The notes: a model not told the origin generated them from the sequence alone. Numbered from the stretch's first letter, positions 47,109 to 56,191 are shown. The stretch: 64,000 nt of DNA from JAFCUW01 sp049897565 (GCF_049897565.1 NZ_JAFCWM010000002.1:1-64000); one strand, 5' to 3'. A program made the numbers and translations.

Positions 47109-48634
47109 TTCTTGACCGGCGCGCCCTTGATGTCGGGCGGCGTGGCGGTCGCCGGCGCCACCGGCACTGCCGGCTCGGCCACCTCGATCGCCAGGTCGGC
47201 CTTGGCCAGCTTGACCGGCAAGCCCTTGAAATGATTCAGCGCCTGGGTCAGCTGGAAATCGTCCTTGCTGCCGAATTCGAGCGGCTTGCGGTTCTTGCCG
47301 GCCGCGGCGACGCGCCGCTCTTCCTCGAGTTCGTCGCGCCTGGCCCTGGCCTGGATTTCGCCCATCGTGGCGGCCTTCGCGGATTTGTCGTCGCCGTTGC
47401 CGAGGTGCTTGATCAGGTCTGCCTCGCGCACGCGCAGACCGTTCAGGCCGTCGCCGTCGGCGGTCTCGTCGACCAGCAGGTCGGGCATGATGCCCTTGGC
47501 CTGGATCGAGCGGCCCTGCGGCGTGTAGTAACGGGCCGTGGTCAGCTTGACGGCCGTTTCGGGCGAGAGCTGGCGCAAGGTCTGCACCGAGCCCTTGCCG
47601 AAAGTCTGGCTGCCCATGATGATGGCGCGCTTGTAGTCCTGCAGCGCGCCGGCGACGATTTCGGACGCCGACGCCGAGCCGGTGTTGACCAGCACCACCA
47701 TCGGCACGGTCTTGAGCCCGGCCGGCAGCTTGGCGAGCGGGTCGCCGCCGCTGCGGCCGGCGTAGAACTCGCGGCGGCCGTAAAACTTCTGGTTCGAGTC
47801 GGGCAACTGGCCGATCGTCGAGACAATGACTTTATCTATCGGCAAGAAGGCGGCGGACACGCCGATGGCGCCGGGCAGCAAGCCGCCCGGGTCGTTGCGC
47901 AGGTCGAGCACCAGGCCCTTGATGTTTGGCTCCTGGGCGTACAGCGCGGCCGCTTTTGCCGCCAGTTCGTCGAGCGTGAGCTCCTGGAACTGGCTGATGC
48001 GCAGCCAGGCATAGCCGGGCTCGACGATCTTGCCCTTGACGCTGTGGACGCGGATTTCCTCGCGCACCAGCGGCACCGTCAGCGGCCGGTCCTCGCCGCG
48101 GCGGGCGATGGTCAAGGTGACTTTGCTGCCGGGGGCGCCGCGCATCTTCTTGATCGCCTCTTCCAGCGACAGGCCCTTGATCGGGCTGGCGTCGATGCGG
48201 GTGATCAGGTCGCCCGGCTTGATGCCGGCGCGGTAGGCCGGCGAATCCTCGATCGGCGAAACGATCTTGACGTAGCCGTCCTCGGTCGACACTTCGATGC
48301 CCAGGCCAACGAAGCGTCCCTGCATGCTCTCGCGCATTTCCTTGTAGGCCTTCTTGTCGAGATAGACAGAATGCGGGTCGAGCGAGGCGACCATGCCGGT
48401 GATCGCTTCGGACAGCAGCTTGCGGTCTTCGACCGGCTCGACGTAGTCGGACTTGATCAGTCCATACACGTCGGCCAGCTGGCGCAATTCGTCCAGCGGC
48501 AGCGGCGCGCCGCCGGCTTTTTGCGCGATGGCGGGAAACTGCATCGACAAGGCGACGCCGGCCACCAGGCCGATGCCGACCAGGCCGGCGGTACGGACGC
48601 GCCCGCCAGCCTTGCGAATAGTGTTCTGCTTCAT
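47105..48634 (-). CDS. C-terminal processing peptidase (S41 family, CtpA/Prc-like)
   Basis: A 509-aa periplasmic serine protease. The N-terminal signal-anchor (GLVGIGLVAGVALSMQF) is followed by a PDZ domain (about residues 90-180) and the S41 domain, whose catalytic Ser is in NTGSASASEIVAGAL and Lys in GSQTFGKGSVQTL (Ser/Lys dyad). The tail is charged and ends Ala/Pro-rich (VAPATATPPDIKGAPVKK). The order gpmA-envC-ctp is widely conserved in Proteobacteria and ties the protease to cell-wall hydrolase control. It starts 8 bases after envC. Confidence 0.95.
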   Translation of the reverse strand: MKQNTIRKAGGRVRTAGLVGIGLVAGVALSMQFPAIAQKAGGAPLPLDELRQLADVYGLIKSDYVEPVEDRKLLSEAITGMVASLDPHSVYLDKKAYKEMRESMQGRFVGLGIEVSTEDGYVKIVSPIEDSPAYRAGIKPGDLITRIDASPIKGLSLEEAIKKMRGAPGSKVTLTIARRGEDRPLTVPLVREEIRVHSVKGKIVEPGYAWLRISQFQELTLDELAAKAAALYAQEPNIKGLVLDLRNDPGGLLPGAIGVSAAFLPIDKVIVSTIGQLPDSNQKFYGRREFYAGRSGGDPLAKLPAGLKTVPMVVLVNTGSASASEIVAGALQDYKRAIIMGSQTFGKGSVQTLRQLSPETAVKLTTARYYTPQGRSIQAKGIMPDLLVDETADGDGLNGLRVREADLIKHLGNGDDKSAKAATMGEIQARARRDELEEERRVAAAGKNRKPLEFGSKDDFQLTQALNHFKGLPVKLAKADLAIEVAEPAVPVAPATATPPDIKGAPVKK

Positions 48635-48642
48635 GTTGTACC

Positions 48643-50097
48643 TTAGAATTTGATCCAGCTTGCCGGGTCGAGCGGCTTGGCCATATGCCTTATCTCAAAG
48701 TATAGACCCGATTCCTCGTTACCGCCCGTGTTGCCGACAGTGGCAATCGGATCGCCCGCCTTGACGGCGGCGCCAACGCGTTTGAGCAGCGTCTCGTTGT
48801 TGGCGTAGACGGCCAGGTAGTTGCTGCCGTGCGAGACGACGATCAGGTTGCCCATGCCGCGCTGCCAGCCGGCGTAGACGACGCGGCCGTCGGCCAGCGC
48901 GCTCACCTCGGCGCCGGCGGCGGCCTTGATGAACACCCCCTTCCAGGTGACGCCTTCGCGCTTGGCGCCGAACTTGGCGGCGACCCTGCCGGCCACGGGT
49001 GGGCGCAGCTGGCCGCGCAGGCTGGCAAAGGCGCCGTCGGTGCCGGTCGGCGCCAGCGCGATGTCGGCCGGGCGCGCCGCCGCCGGGTCCGGCTGCGGCG
49101 TGGCCGGCTTGGCCGCCACTTTCGGTTCGTCGGCATCGATCGGATCGGGCTTGAAGGCCGGCTTCGGCTCACCCGGCTTCGGTTTCGGCACTGGCTTGGC
49201 CGCTTCGCGCGCCAGCCGTTCGCGTGCGGCCTTCTTGCGGGCGTCGGCCAGCGCCTTCGCTTCGGCTTCGGCCCGGGCGCGCGCGGCGGCGACGACGGCC
49301 AGGCGGCGCTGCTCGGCGGCGGCCGCTTCGGCCTGCTCCTGGATCAGCCGGGTCAGCTTGTCGACCAGGCCGGCCAGGCGCTGCTCGTCGCGCTCGAGGT
49401 TGCCCACTTCCTTGCGCTGGACTGCCAGCTTGCTCGACACTGAGCTGAGCTGCGCGGCGCGGCGGATCTTTTCCGTCTCCAGCACGGCTTTTTGCTGTTG
49501 CTGTTCGGCGCCGATTTCTTCCAGCTCGTCCTTGGCGTTCTGGGTCTGCTCGCGGTTCGTCTCGACCGCCAGCAAGTTGCCGCGCAGCGAGGCGAGCAGG
49601 CGCGCCTGCGCCTGCGACACGTACGCCATCAGTTGCAGGTCGCGGTTGATGCGGTTCGGGTTGTCGCCCGACAGCAGCAGCTTGATGCGGTCTTCGTTGC
49701 CGGCCTTGTAGTGTTCGCGCAGCAGGCTGGCCAGCTGCTTTTTCTGCGCGGCGATGGTGGCGGCCAGCTTTTCCTGCGCCGTTTCCAGCTCGCGCAGCCT
49801 GGCATTGGTGCCGCCCTGCTCGGCGGCGAGGTCGCGCAGCGCGCGGTTGGCGTCGGAGATGGCTTCCTCCGACTCGGCCAGCGTGTCGGCGGCGTTTTCC
49901 TTTTCGCTTTCGGTGCGGCTGATGTCGCGCTTCAAGGTCGACAGCTTTTGCTGGATGCCGGCGCGGGTCGCTTCGGCGCTCGCCTTCTGCTTGCTCCGTT
50001 CGGTGGGCTTGGCGGCGCCGTGGGCGGCGGTGCTCGCGGCCAGTATCAAGGCAGTCAGGCAAAATGCCAACACCGCCCTGCTGGCTTGCTTCTTCAT
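48643..50097 (-). CDS. envC: murein hydrolase activator EnvC (degenerate M23)
   Basis: From ATG 50097 the product is 484 aa. Its signal peptide is MKKQASRAVLAFCLTALILA; two long coiled-coil regions (about residues 40-265) and a disordered Pro/Ala linker precede a C-terminal LytM domain (about 375-484). That domain lacks the zinc ligands: the usual HxH ends as LYFEIRH and the first His site reads WKGVFIKA. EnvC-type proteins with such dead LytM domains activate amidases AmiA/AmiB at the division site. An in-frame TTG at 50109 is too near the ribosome site. It lies between gpmA and ctp as in many relatives. Confidence 0.93.
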   Translation of the reverse strand: MKKQASRAVLAFCLTALILAASTAAHGAAKPTERSKQKASAEATRAGIQQKLSTLKRDISRTESEKENAADTLAESEEAISDANRALRDLAAEQGGTNARLRELETAQEKLAATIAAQKKQLASLLREHYKAGNEDRIKLLLSGDNPNRINRDLQLMAYVSQAQARLLASLRGNLLAVETNREQTQNAKDELEEIGAEQQQQKAVLETEKIRRAAQLSSVSSKLAVQRKEVGNLERDEQRLAGLVDKLTRLIQEQAEAAAAEQRRLAVVAAARARAEAEAKALADARKKAARERLAREAAKPVPKPKPGEPKPAFKPDPIDADEPKVAAKPATPQPDPAAARPADIALAPTGTDGAFASLRGQLRPPVAGRVAAKFGAKREGVTWKGVFIKAAAGAEVSALADGRVVYAGWQRGMGNLIVVSHGSNYLAVYANNETLLKRVGAAVKAGDPIATVGNTGGNEESGLYFEIRHMAKPLDPASWIKF

Positions 50098-50112
50098 TGC
50101 TTCTTGCAAACC

Positions 50113-50859
50113 TTACCTGGCCTTCCCTTGGGCCGCGACAGCGGCGGTGGCGGCGGCGATCGCGGCCTGGTCGCCCAGGTAGTAATGGCGGATCGGCTTC
50201 AGGTCGGCGTCGAGCTCGTAGACCAGCGGCTGGCCATTCGGAATGTTGAGGCCGACGATATCGGCGTCGCTGATACCGTCAAGCATCTTGATCAGCGCGC
50301 GCAGGCTGTTGCCGTGCGCCGAGATCAGGATCTGGCGGCCGGCGCGGATGGCCGGGGCGATTTGCTCGTCCCAGGCCGGCATTACGCGCTCGACGGTGTC
50401 CTTCAGGCATTCGGTCAGCGGAATCGCCGACTTCGGCAGCTTGGCGTAGCGCGGGTCATTGAACGAGGTGCGCTCGTCGCCTTGTTCCAGCGGCGGCGGC
50501 GGCGTATCGTAGCTGCGGCGCCACACCAGCACCTGCTCGTCGCCGTACTTGGCGGCCGTCTCGCCCTTGTCGAGGCCCTGCAGGGCGCCGTAGTGGCGCT
50601 CGTTGAGGCGCCAGTCGTTGATCACCGGCAGCCACATCATGTCCATCTCGTCCATCGCCAGCCACAGCGTGCGGATCGCGCGCTTGAGCACCGACGTGTA
50701 GGCCAGGTCGAACGTGAAGCCGGCGTCTTTCAAGACCTTGCCGGCGTTTTTCGCTTCGGCGGCGCCGTTGGCCGTCAGGTCGACGTCGGTCCAGCCGGTG
50801 AAACGGTTATCCAGGTTCCAGGTCGATTCGCCATGGCGCATGAGAACGATTTTGTACAT
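50113..50859 (-). CDS. gpmA: 2,3-bisphosphoglycerate-dependent phosphoglycerate mutase
   Basis: Interconverts 3- and 2-phosphoglycerate in glycolysis/gluconeogenesis. From MYKIVLMRHGEST the product is 248 aa, the normal GpmA length. The phosphohistidine is His9 (RHG) and the second active His lies in SAHGNSLRAL. NRFTGWTDVDLTANG and WRLNERHYGALQGLDKGET are diagnostic. Longer in-frame readings to 51291 overlap the divergent rhodanese gene and are rejected. Confidence 0.97.
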   Translation of the reverse strand: MYKIVLMRHGESTWNLDNRFTGWTDVDLTANGAAEAKNAGKVLKDAGFTFDLAYTSVLKRAIRTLWLAMDEMDMMWLPVINDWRLNERHYGALQGLDKGETAAKYGDEQVLVWRRSYDTPPPPLEQGDERTSFNDPRYAKLPKSAIPLTECLKDTVERVMPAWDEQIAPAIRAGRQILISAHGNSLRALIKMLDGISDADIVGLNIPNGQPLVYELDADLKPIRHYYLGDQAAIAAATAAVAAQGKAR

Positions 50860-50939
50860 GATCTTGAATTCTTTAATTGAGCGGGTGGACGGGCGCGGCG
50901 CAAAAAGCGGCGAAATATAAACAGTTCGATCTTCTATTT

Positions 50940-50945
50940 TATAAT
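50940..50945 (+). promoter_or_regulatory. -10 element for the rhodanese-grxC unit
   Basis: A perfect TATAAT sits 31 bases before the rhodanese ATG in the divergent gap with gpmA. No good -35 hexamer is seen at the expected spacing. Confidence 0.4.
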
Positions 50946-50976
50946 GCGCGGATTGACTTAAACCATTGGAACCCTT

Positions 50977-51378
50977 GTGAAATTCATTATTGACCATATT
51001 TTTACCGTTGCGCTGGTGCTCATTTCCGGCGGCGCCCTGCTGTGGCCGGCGCTGCAGCCACGCGGCAAGCGCGCTTCGCCGCTGCACGTGACCCAGGTCA
51101 TCAACCGCGGCAAGGCGACCATCGTCGACGTGCGGACGACGGAAGAATTTGCCAAGGGGCATTTGCGCGACGCGAAAAACATTCCGCTGGCAGACTTGGC
51201 CACGCGGATCGGCGAACTCGACAAATCGAAGTCGCGTTCCGTGGTGATCGTGTGCCAGACCGGCGCGCGCGCCGACAAGGCGGCCCGGCAACTTGCCGCG
51301 GCCGGATTCGACGATGTGGTCAGCCTCGATGGCGGCCTCAGCGCATGGCAGGCCGCAGGCTTGCCGGTGACAAAGTAA
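50977..51378 (+). CDS. membrane-anchored rhodanese-like protein
   Basis: A 133-aa protein with an N-terminal transmembrane segment (about residues 5-26, IDHIFTVALVLISGGALLW) and one rhodanese domain (about 35-133). The active-site Cys93 loop is CQTGAR; TIVDVRTTEEFAKGHLRDA and SLDGGLSAWQAAGLP are family blocks. It probably transfers sulphane sulphur or acts in redox handling at the membrane, with the domain in the cytoplasm or periplasm depending on topology. grxC follows 19 bases downstream, secB after that: a standard betaproteobacterial order. Confidence 0.93.
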   Translation: MKFIIDHIFTVALVLISGGALLWPALQPRGKRASPLHVTQVINRGKATIVDVRTTEEFAKGHLRDAKNIPLADLATRIGELDKSKSRSVVIVCQTGARADKAARQLAAAGFDDVVSLDGGLSAWQAAGLPVTK

Positions 51379-51397
51379 TTAACAAGGAGTTCCGAAC

Positions 51398-51667
51398 ATG
51401 ACCACCCAAGCCCATGTCGTGCTGTACCACACGGCCAGCTGCCCTTACTGCGTGCGCGCCGAACGATTGCTCGAAGCGAAAGGCATCACCGATATTGAAC
51501 GCATCCGGGTCGACCTCGATCCCGAGCAGCGCGCCGTGATGATGCAGAAAACCGGGCGCCGCACGGTGCCGCAGATCTACGTTGGCGACACCCATGTGGG
51601 CGGATTCGACGATTTGTATGCGCTCGATCAGGCGGGACGGCTCGATCCCTTGTTAAATGGCGTTTGA
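51398..51667 (+). CDS. grxC: glutaredoxin 3
   Basis: An 89-aa thiol-disulphide oxidoreductase with dithiol active site CPYC (Cys15, Cys18), the cis-Pro segment RRTVPQIYVGD and the GSH-binding GGFDDLYAL. It uses glutathione to reduce protein disulphides or ribonucleotide reductase in the cytoplasm. AAGGAG lies 9 bases before the ATG. Second gene of the rhodanese-grxC-secB cluster. Confidence 0.96.
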   Translation: MTTQAHVVLYHTASCPYCVRAERLLEAKGITDIERIRVDLDPEQRAVMMQKTGRRTVPQIYVGDTHVGGFDDLYALDQAGRLDPLLNGV

Positions 51668-51754
51668 CTGAAAAACTGACGCCGGGGCGGCAAAGCTATT
51701 GTTAAGACATTGGTTTTGATACAATTGCCGTCGCGTTTGATCCCAAGCACATTT

Positions 51755-51775
51755 GGAGCGGCCAGTCGCCGCTCC
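51755..51775 (+). promoter_or_regulatory. hairpin in the grxC-secB gap
   Basis: GGAGCGG and CCGCTCC form a 7-bp stem with loop CCAGTCG, followed by TTTC. It lies 87 bases after grxC and 25 before secB. A TTGTTA/TACAAT pair (51699-51725) just upstream could be a secB promoter, which would put the hairpin inside the secB leader as an attenuator; otherwise it ends the grxC transcript. Confidence 0.45.
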
Positions 51776-51800
51776 TTTCATCTCTCAACGAAAGCGCTCC

Positions 51801-52277
51801 ATGTCTGACGAAAACCTGCAACCCGTATTCCAAATCCAACGCGTCTACCTGAAAGACATGTCGCTGGAACAGCCGAATTCGCCATCGATCTTCCTCGAGC
51901 AGGAAGCACCGACCATCGAAGTGTCGCTCGACGTTGGCGCCGAAGCCATTGCCGACGGCATCTACGAGTCGACCGTGACGATCACCGTGACCGCCAAGGT
52001 CAAGGACAAGGTCGCGTTCCTGGTTGAAGGCAAGCAAGCCGGTATCTTTGAAGCGCGTAACATTCCTGCGGACCAGATGGATCCGTTGCTGGGAATCGGT
52101 TGCCCGAACATCGTCTACCCTTACCTGCGCGGCAACATCGCCGACGTCATCACCCGTGCCGGTTTCCCGCCAGTGCACCTGGCCGAGATCAACTTCGAAG
52201 TGTTCTACCAGCAGCGCCGCCAGGCCCTGGCAGAAGCTGCTGCCGGCGCGCCTGCGGACGGCGCCGCGCTGAACTAA
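51801..52277 (+). CDS. secB: protein-export chaperone SecB
   Basis: A 158-aa homotetrameric chaperone that keeps preproteins unfolded and hands them to SecA. From MSDENLQPVFQIQRVYLKDM; LEQEAPTIEVSLDV and FPPVHLAEINFEVFYQQRRQ are typical, with an Ala-rich disordered tail. In-frame codons upstream to 51753 belong to the leader and hairpin and are rejected. Full length for the betaproteobacterial family. Confidence 0.97.
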   Translation: MSDENLQPVFQIQRVYLKDMSLEQPNSPSIFLEQEAPTIEVSLDVGAEAIADGIYESTVTITVTAKVKDKVAFLVEGKQAGIFEARNIPADQMDPLLGIGCPNIVYPYLRGNIADVITRAGFPPVHLAEINFEVFYQQRRQALAEAAAGAPADGAALN

Positions 52278-52356
52278 GCAGTTCGGCTTTACAGCAGTAA
52301 GTGGCAGCGGGCGGGGTTTTCCCCGCCCGCGCCTCATTCGCGCAAAGGTTTTCGTC

Positions 52357-52800
52357 ATGAACGTTTTCCGCCTGGCCGCAGCGGCGCTGCTGATGATGGC
52401 GTCGGCCACCGGCGCCGCCTTCGACTTCAAGACCGTCGGCGCCGCGCCGGCGATCTTGTACGACGCGCCGTCGGTCAAGGGCGGCAAGCTGTTCATCGCG
52501 CCGCGCGGCATGCCGGTCGAAGTCGTGCTCAGCTACGCCGACTGGGTCAAGGTGCGCGACATCGGCGGCGACATGGCGTGGATCGACACGAAACTGCTCA
52601 GCGCGCGGCGCAACGTCGTCGTGCGCAATCCGAACGCCAGGCTGCGCGCCACCGCCGATGAGGCCGCGCCTGCCATCATGACCGCCGACAAGGGCGTGCT
52701 GCTCGAACTGGTCGACCCGCAAGGCGGCAACTGGATCAAGGTGCGCCACAGGGACGGCATTACCGGTTTCATCAAGGCGGTCGACGTCTGGGGCATCTGA
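52357..52800 (+). CDS. exported SH3-domain protein
   Basis: A 147-aa periplasmic protein. A signal peptide (MNVFRLAAAALLMMASATGA) is followed by two SH3-like units: IAPRGMPVEVVLSYADWVKV with the WID segment, and ARLRATADEAAPAIMTADKG...WIKVRHRDGITGFIKA. This is the bacterial SH3_3/SH3_4 type that often binds peptidoglycan. gpsA follows 5 bases downstream, so they are probably co-transcribed. Function unknown beyond a likely envelope role. Confidence 0.85.
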   Translation: MNVFRLAAAALLMMASATGAAFDFKTVGAAPAILYDAPSVKGGKLFIAPRGMPVEVVLSYADWVKVRDIGGDMAWIDTKLLSARRNVVVRNPNARLRATADEAAPAIMTADKGVLLELVDPQGGNWIKVRHRDGITGFIKAVDVWGI

Positions 52801-52805
52801 CTATC

Positions 52806-53840
52806 ATGCAAAATAACTTCGCTTCGCCTGCGGGCAGAATCACCGTGCTCGGCGCCGGCGCCTGGGGCACCGCGGTCGCCATCGCGCTGGCCGCGCGCCA
52901 CGACGTGCTGCTGTGGGGGCGCAACGGCGCCGCCATGGCCGAGATGGCCGGGCAGCGCGAGAACCGCGGCTACCTGCCCGGCTTCGCGCTGCCGCCGCAA
53001 CTGCGCATCGGCGCCGATTTCGACGCCGCCGTCGCCCACGTCGCCGATGCCGGCGACACGCCAGCGCTGTTGATTGCCGCCTGCCCGGTGGCCGGGCTGC
53101 GCCCGCTGCTCGAACAACTCAAGGGGCGTCGCCTGCCGAACCTGGTGTGGCTGTGCAAGGGCTTCGAATACGGCACCGGCCTGCTGCCGCACCAGGTGAT
53201 GCGCGCCGTGCTCGGCGACGACGTGGCCGGCGCGGCGTTGTCGGGGCCGTCGTTCGCGCAGGAAGTGGCGCGCGGCCTGCCGTGTGCGCTGACGGTGGCG
53301 TCCAAGTCGGCGGCGCTGTGCGAGCGGGTCGTCGCGCTGGTTCATGGCGGCAATATCCGGGTGTATTCGAGCGACGACCTGGTCGGCGTCGAAGTCGGCG
53401 GCGCGGTGAAGAACGTGCTGGCGATCGCCACCGGCGCGGCCGATGGCCTCGGGCTGGGGCTGAATGCGCGCGCGGCGCTGATCACGCGCGGGCTGGCGGA
53501 AATTACGCGGCTTGGCGCCGCGCTTGGCGGCCAGGCGGCCACCTTCATGGGCCTGACGGGGATGGGCGACCTGATCCTGACCTGCACCGGCGACCTGTCG
53601 CGCAACCGCCGCGTCGGGCTGGAACTGGCGCGCGGCAAGAAGCTGGGCGACATCGTGGCCGAACTGGGGCACGTGGCCGAGGGCGTGCCGTGCGCGCGCG
53701 CGGTGCGCGAGCTGGCGGCTCGTCTCGGGGTCGACATGCCGATCACCAATGCGGTGGCCGGCGTGCTGTTCGACGGCGACGATCCGCGCGCGATGGTGGC
53801 GCAGCTGCTGGCGCGCGATCCGCGCGGCGAGTCGGCGTAA
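52806..53840 (+). CDS. gpsA: glycerol-3-phosphate dehydrogenase [NAD(P)+]
   Basis: Reduces dihydroxyacetone phosphate to sn-glycerol-3-phosphate for phospholipid synthesis, in the cytoplasm. The 344-aa product has the Rossmann motif VLGAGAWGTAVAIALA, CKGFEYGTGLLPHQV, the GPSFAQEVARGLP substrate loop and the catalytic Lys in VGGAVKNVLAIATG. FMGLTGMGDLILTCTGDLSR closes the active site. The order secB-gpsA is conserved in Proteobacteria. It converges with the cupin gene. Confidence 0.97.
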   Translation: MQNNFASPAGRITVLGAGAWGTAVAIALAARHDVLLWGRNGAAMAEMAGQRENRGYLPGFALPPQLRIGADFDAAVAHVADAGDTPALLIAACPVAGLRPLLEQLKGRRLPNLVWLCKGFEYGTGLLPHQVMRAVLGDDVAGAALSGPSFAQEVARGLPCALTVASKSAALCERVVALVHGGNIRVYSSDDLVGVEVGGAVKNVLAIATGAADGLGLGLNARAALITRGLAEITRLGAALGGQAATFMGLTGMGDLILTCTGDLSRNRRVGLELARGKKLGDIVAELGHVAEGVPCARAVRELAARLGVDMPITNAVAGVLFDGDDPRAMVAQLLARDPRGESA

Positions 53841-53850
53841 GCGCAGGGCG

Positions 53851-54237
53851 CTAAGCGAGTTGCTCTTCGGTGCCGCCGCGCGTCAGCACGTCTTCGGTAT
53901 CGCGCCGCTGGTGCAGCAGGATCGTCATCAGGCCGACCGAGTCGACCACCGCGCGCACCGCGTGCGGCACGCCGCCGGCCAGGTACAGCATCTCGTTGGG
54001 CAGCAAGGTGACGGTGCGGCCGTGGGCGTCGACTTCGATCTGCCCTTCCAGGCATTGCAAGGTCATGTCGCCATCGACGCGGTGCACCGGCATCGGGCGC
54101 TCCTTCGGCAACACCAGCCGGATCAGCTCCATGTGCCTTGTCTTGGCCAGCGCCACCGAGGTGAAGAAGGCGATGTCGCCGTCGTCGCGCGCCAGCTTGA
54201 TCTTGTCGCCGGATGCTGCGTGTTGCAATGCCATCAT
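53851..54237 (-). CDS. cupin-domain protein, 128 aa
   Basis: AAAGGA precedes two consecutive ATGs at 54237 and 54234; either may start. The product is a single cupin beta-barrel: PVHRVDGDMTLQCLEGQIEV supplies the first metal-motif His and Glu, GGVPHAVRAVVDS the second His. The first motif is incomplete (one His instead of HxH), so metal binding is uncertain. No catalytic partner is nearby. Such small cupins often bind anions or act in detoxification; no specific role can be claimed. It overlaps the start region of the neighbouring DUF2461 gene's end only marginally in context, not in sequence. Confidence 0.8.
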   Translation of the reverse strand: MMALQHAASGDKIKLARDDGDIAFFTSVALAKTRHMELIRLVLPKERPMPVHRVDGDMTLQCLEGQIEVDAHGRTVTLLPNEMLYLAGGVPHAVRAVVDSVGLMTILLHQRRDTEDVLTRGGTEEQLA

Positions 54238-54247
54238 GAGTCCTTTT

Positions 54248-54952
54248 CTAAGCGGCGCCTGGGTCCGCTTCATCGACTGTTTCCTTCACGCCGCGCAGCC
54301 AGGTGACCAGCGCGAACGCGTCCTTGAATCCGTGCGCCAGCTGCGCTACCAGCAGCTCGGGGCTATTCAGTGCCAGGTCGACCTCGGTCCACACGAAAAA
54401 GCTTTTCAGCTTCAGGTAGGTGATGTGCTCGTGGCCGGCATCGAACCCTTTCGGCGGGCGCTGCAAGCTGTCCTCGAACAGCAGGTCGCCGTAGGTGGCG
54501 CGTAGCTGTTTATTCTTCAGCACTTTAGCAAATCCTGTCGCATCGTTGACGACGTTGTCGCGGATCGCCTTCAGGCGCGGCGACGGCGGCAGGTATTCGC
54601 CGGCGCCGAAACTGAGCTTGCCGCTGCCGTCGAGCTGGAAGTAATAGGTCGAGCCGCCGCCGGCGCTCGGACGGCGCTTGTCGAACGGCGTGATGCCGGC
54701 AGAAAAGCGCGTCTTGTACGGGCTCTTGTCGTGCGAAAAACGGATGTCGCGGTTGATGCGGAACATCGCTTTCTTCGGGTTGCAGGCCGCCACCTGCTTG
54801 TCGAACCTGGACAGCTCGGCGATGAGCTCGGTGACGACGGCCAGGAATTCTTCGCGCAGGATGTCGTAGCGCGGCTTGTTCATGATGAACCAGGGACGGT
54901 TGTTGTTACTCGACAGTTCGGTGAGGAACTGCGTCAGGTCGCGCAAATGCAT
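54248..54952 (-). CDS. DUF2461 family protein (TIGR02453 type)
   Basis: A 234-aa cytoplasmic protein. The N-terminus FLTELSSNNNRPWFIMNKPR and the downstream MFRINRDIRFSHDKSPYKTR are the family signature, as is YYFQLDGSGKLSFGAGEY. Function of the family is unknown. It lies 11 bases upstream of the cupin gene on the same strand and may be co-transcribed with it. Length is typical (about 220-235). Confidence 0.92.
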   Translation of the reverse strand: MHLRDLTQFLTELSSNNNRPWFIMNKPRYDILREEFLAVVTELIAELSRFDKQVAACNPKKAMFRINRDIRFSHDKSPYKTRFSAGITPFDKRRPSAGGGSTYYFQLDGSGKLSFGAGEYLPPSPRLKAIRDNVVNDATGFAKVLKNKQLRATYGDLLFEDSLQRPPKGFDAGHEHITYLKLKSFFVWTEVDLALNSPELLVAQLAHGFKDAFALVTWLRGVKETVDEADPGAA

Positions 54953-55004
54953 GGATCAACTTCCACGGTGATGGTGATAACTGGCCCGATAATAACAGCT
55001 GGAA

Positions 55005-56171
55005 TTATTCGGCGGCGACGACGCGCGGGCGCTTGCCGACCGTGACGTCGACGGTCGCTTCGCGGTCCTTGCGCATCAACGTCATGCGCGTCTTCGCGCC
55101 TGGCGCGAGCTGGGCGATGACGGTAAGCATCTCGGCGGTGCTGACGACGGGCTTGCCGGCCACCGCCAGCAAGATGTCGCCAGGCTTGATGCCGGCGCGG
55201 TCGGCCGGGCCGTTGCGCACCACGCCGGCGATGATCGCCCCGCTGCTGCGCGCCAGGCCGAAGCTTTCGGCCAGCTCCGGCGTGATGTCCTGCGATTCGA
55301 TGCCGATCCAGCCGCGCACCACCTGGCCGGTCTTGATGATTTCTTCCATCACCGACTTGGCGGTGGAGACGGGGATGGCGAAGCCGATGCCGACCGAGCC
55401 GCCGGTTTGCGAATAGATCGCCGAGTTGATGCCGATCAGGTTGCCGCTGGTGTCGATCAGCGCGCCGCCCGAGTTGCCGAAGTTGATCGCCGCATCGGTC
55501 TGGATGAAGTTCTCGAACTGGTTGATGTGCAGGTTGTTGCGCCCGACCGCCGAGATGATGCCCATGGTGACGGTCTGGCCGACGCCGAACGGGTTGCCGA
55601 TGGCCAGCACGACGTCGCCGACGCGCGCCTGCTCGGCCTGGCCGAGCACGATCACCGGCAGGTTCTTCTGGTTGATGCGGATCACCGCCAGGTCGGTCTC
55701 CGGGTCGGTGCCGACCACCTTCGCCGGCGCCTTGCGCCCGTCGGCCAGCACCACTTCGATCTCGTCGGCGGCGTCGACGACGTGGTTGTTGGTCAGGATG
55801 TAGCCGTCGGGACTGACGATGACGCCCGAGCCGAGGCTGGACTGCTGCTCGTCGCGCGGCACGCGGTCGCCGAAGAACTTGCGGAAGAACGGGTCGCGCA
55901 GCAGTGGATGGTTTTGCTTGAGCGCCTTGGTCGTGAGGATGTTGACGACCGCCGGCATCGCGCGCCCGGCGGCGTCGCGGTAGCTGCCGGTGGCCGGCAT
56001 GCCGCCGCCGGCAGGCGCAGAACCCTGCAGCACCGCGACCGGACTGCCCGGGCTGCTCGGCTGCGGCCGCGGCAGGCCGCCGAGCCAGTCGGGGCGCATC
56101 GCCTGCAGCACGAAGTACACCGCCAGGGCGATGGTGACAGCTTGCGCAAACAGCAGCCAGAAGCGTCGCAT
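55005..56171 (-). CDS. DegS/DegQ-like trypsin-type periplasmic serine protease with one PDZ domain
   Basis: A 388-aa protein anchored by an N-terminal transmembrane helix (about residues 5-24, LLFAQAVTIALAVYFVLQAM). The protease domain has the full triad: His in LTNNHVVDAAD, Asp in DPETDLAVIRI, Ser in GNSGGAL. One PDZ domain follows (about 290-375, GAIIAGVVRNGPADRAGIKP). A single PDZ plus an anchor matches DegS, the site-1 protease that starts the sigmaE response; Burkholderiales often have several HtrA proteins, so the exact role is not fixed. No rse genes are nearby. mscL lies just upstream on the same strand. Confidence 0.93.
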   Translation of the reverse strand: MRRFWLLFAQAVTIALAVYFVLQAMRPDWLGGLPRPQPSSPGSPVAVLQGSAPAGGGMPATGSYRDAAGRAMPAVVNILTTKALKQNHPLLRDPFFRKFFGDRVPRDEQQSSLGSGVIVSPDGYILTNNHVVDAADEIEVVLADGRKAPAKVVGTDPETDLAVIRINQKNLPVIVLGQAEQARVGDVVLAIGNPFGVGQTVTMGIISAVGRNNLHINQFENFIQTDAAINFGNSGGALIDTSGNLIGINSAIYSQTGGSVGIGFAIPVSTAKSVMEEIIKTGQVVRGWIGIESQDITPELAESFGLARSSGAIIAGVVRNGPADRAGIKPGDILLAVAGKPVVSTAEMLTVIAQLAPGAKTRMTLMRKDREATVDVTVGKRPRVVAAE

Positions 56172-56191
56172 GGGAAATTCCGCCCAGGCCG

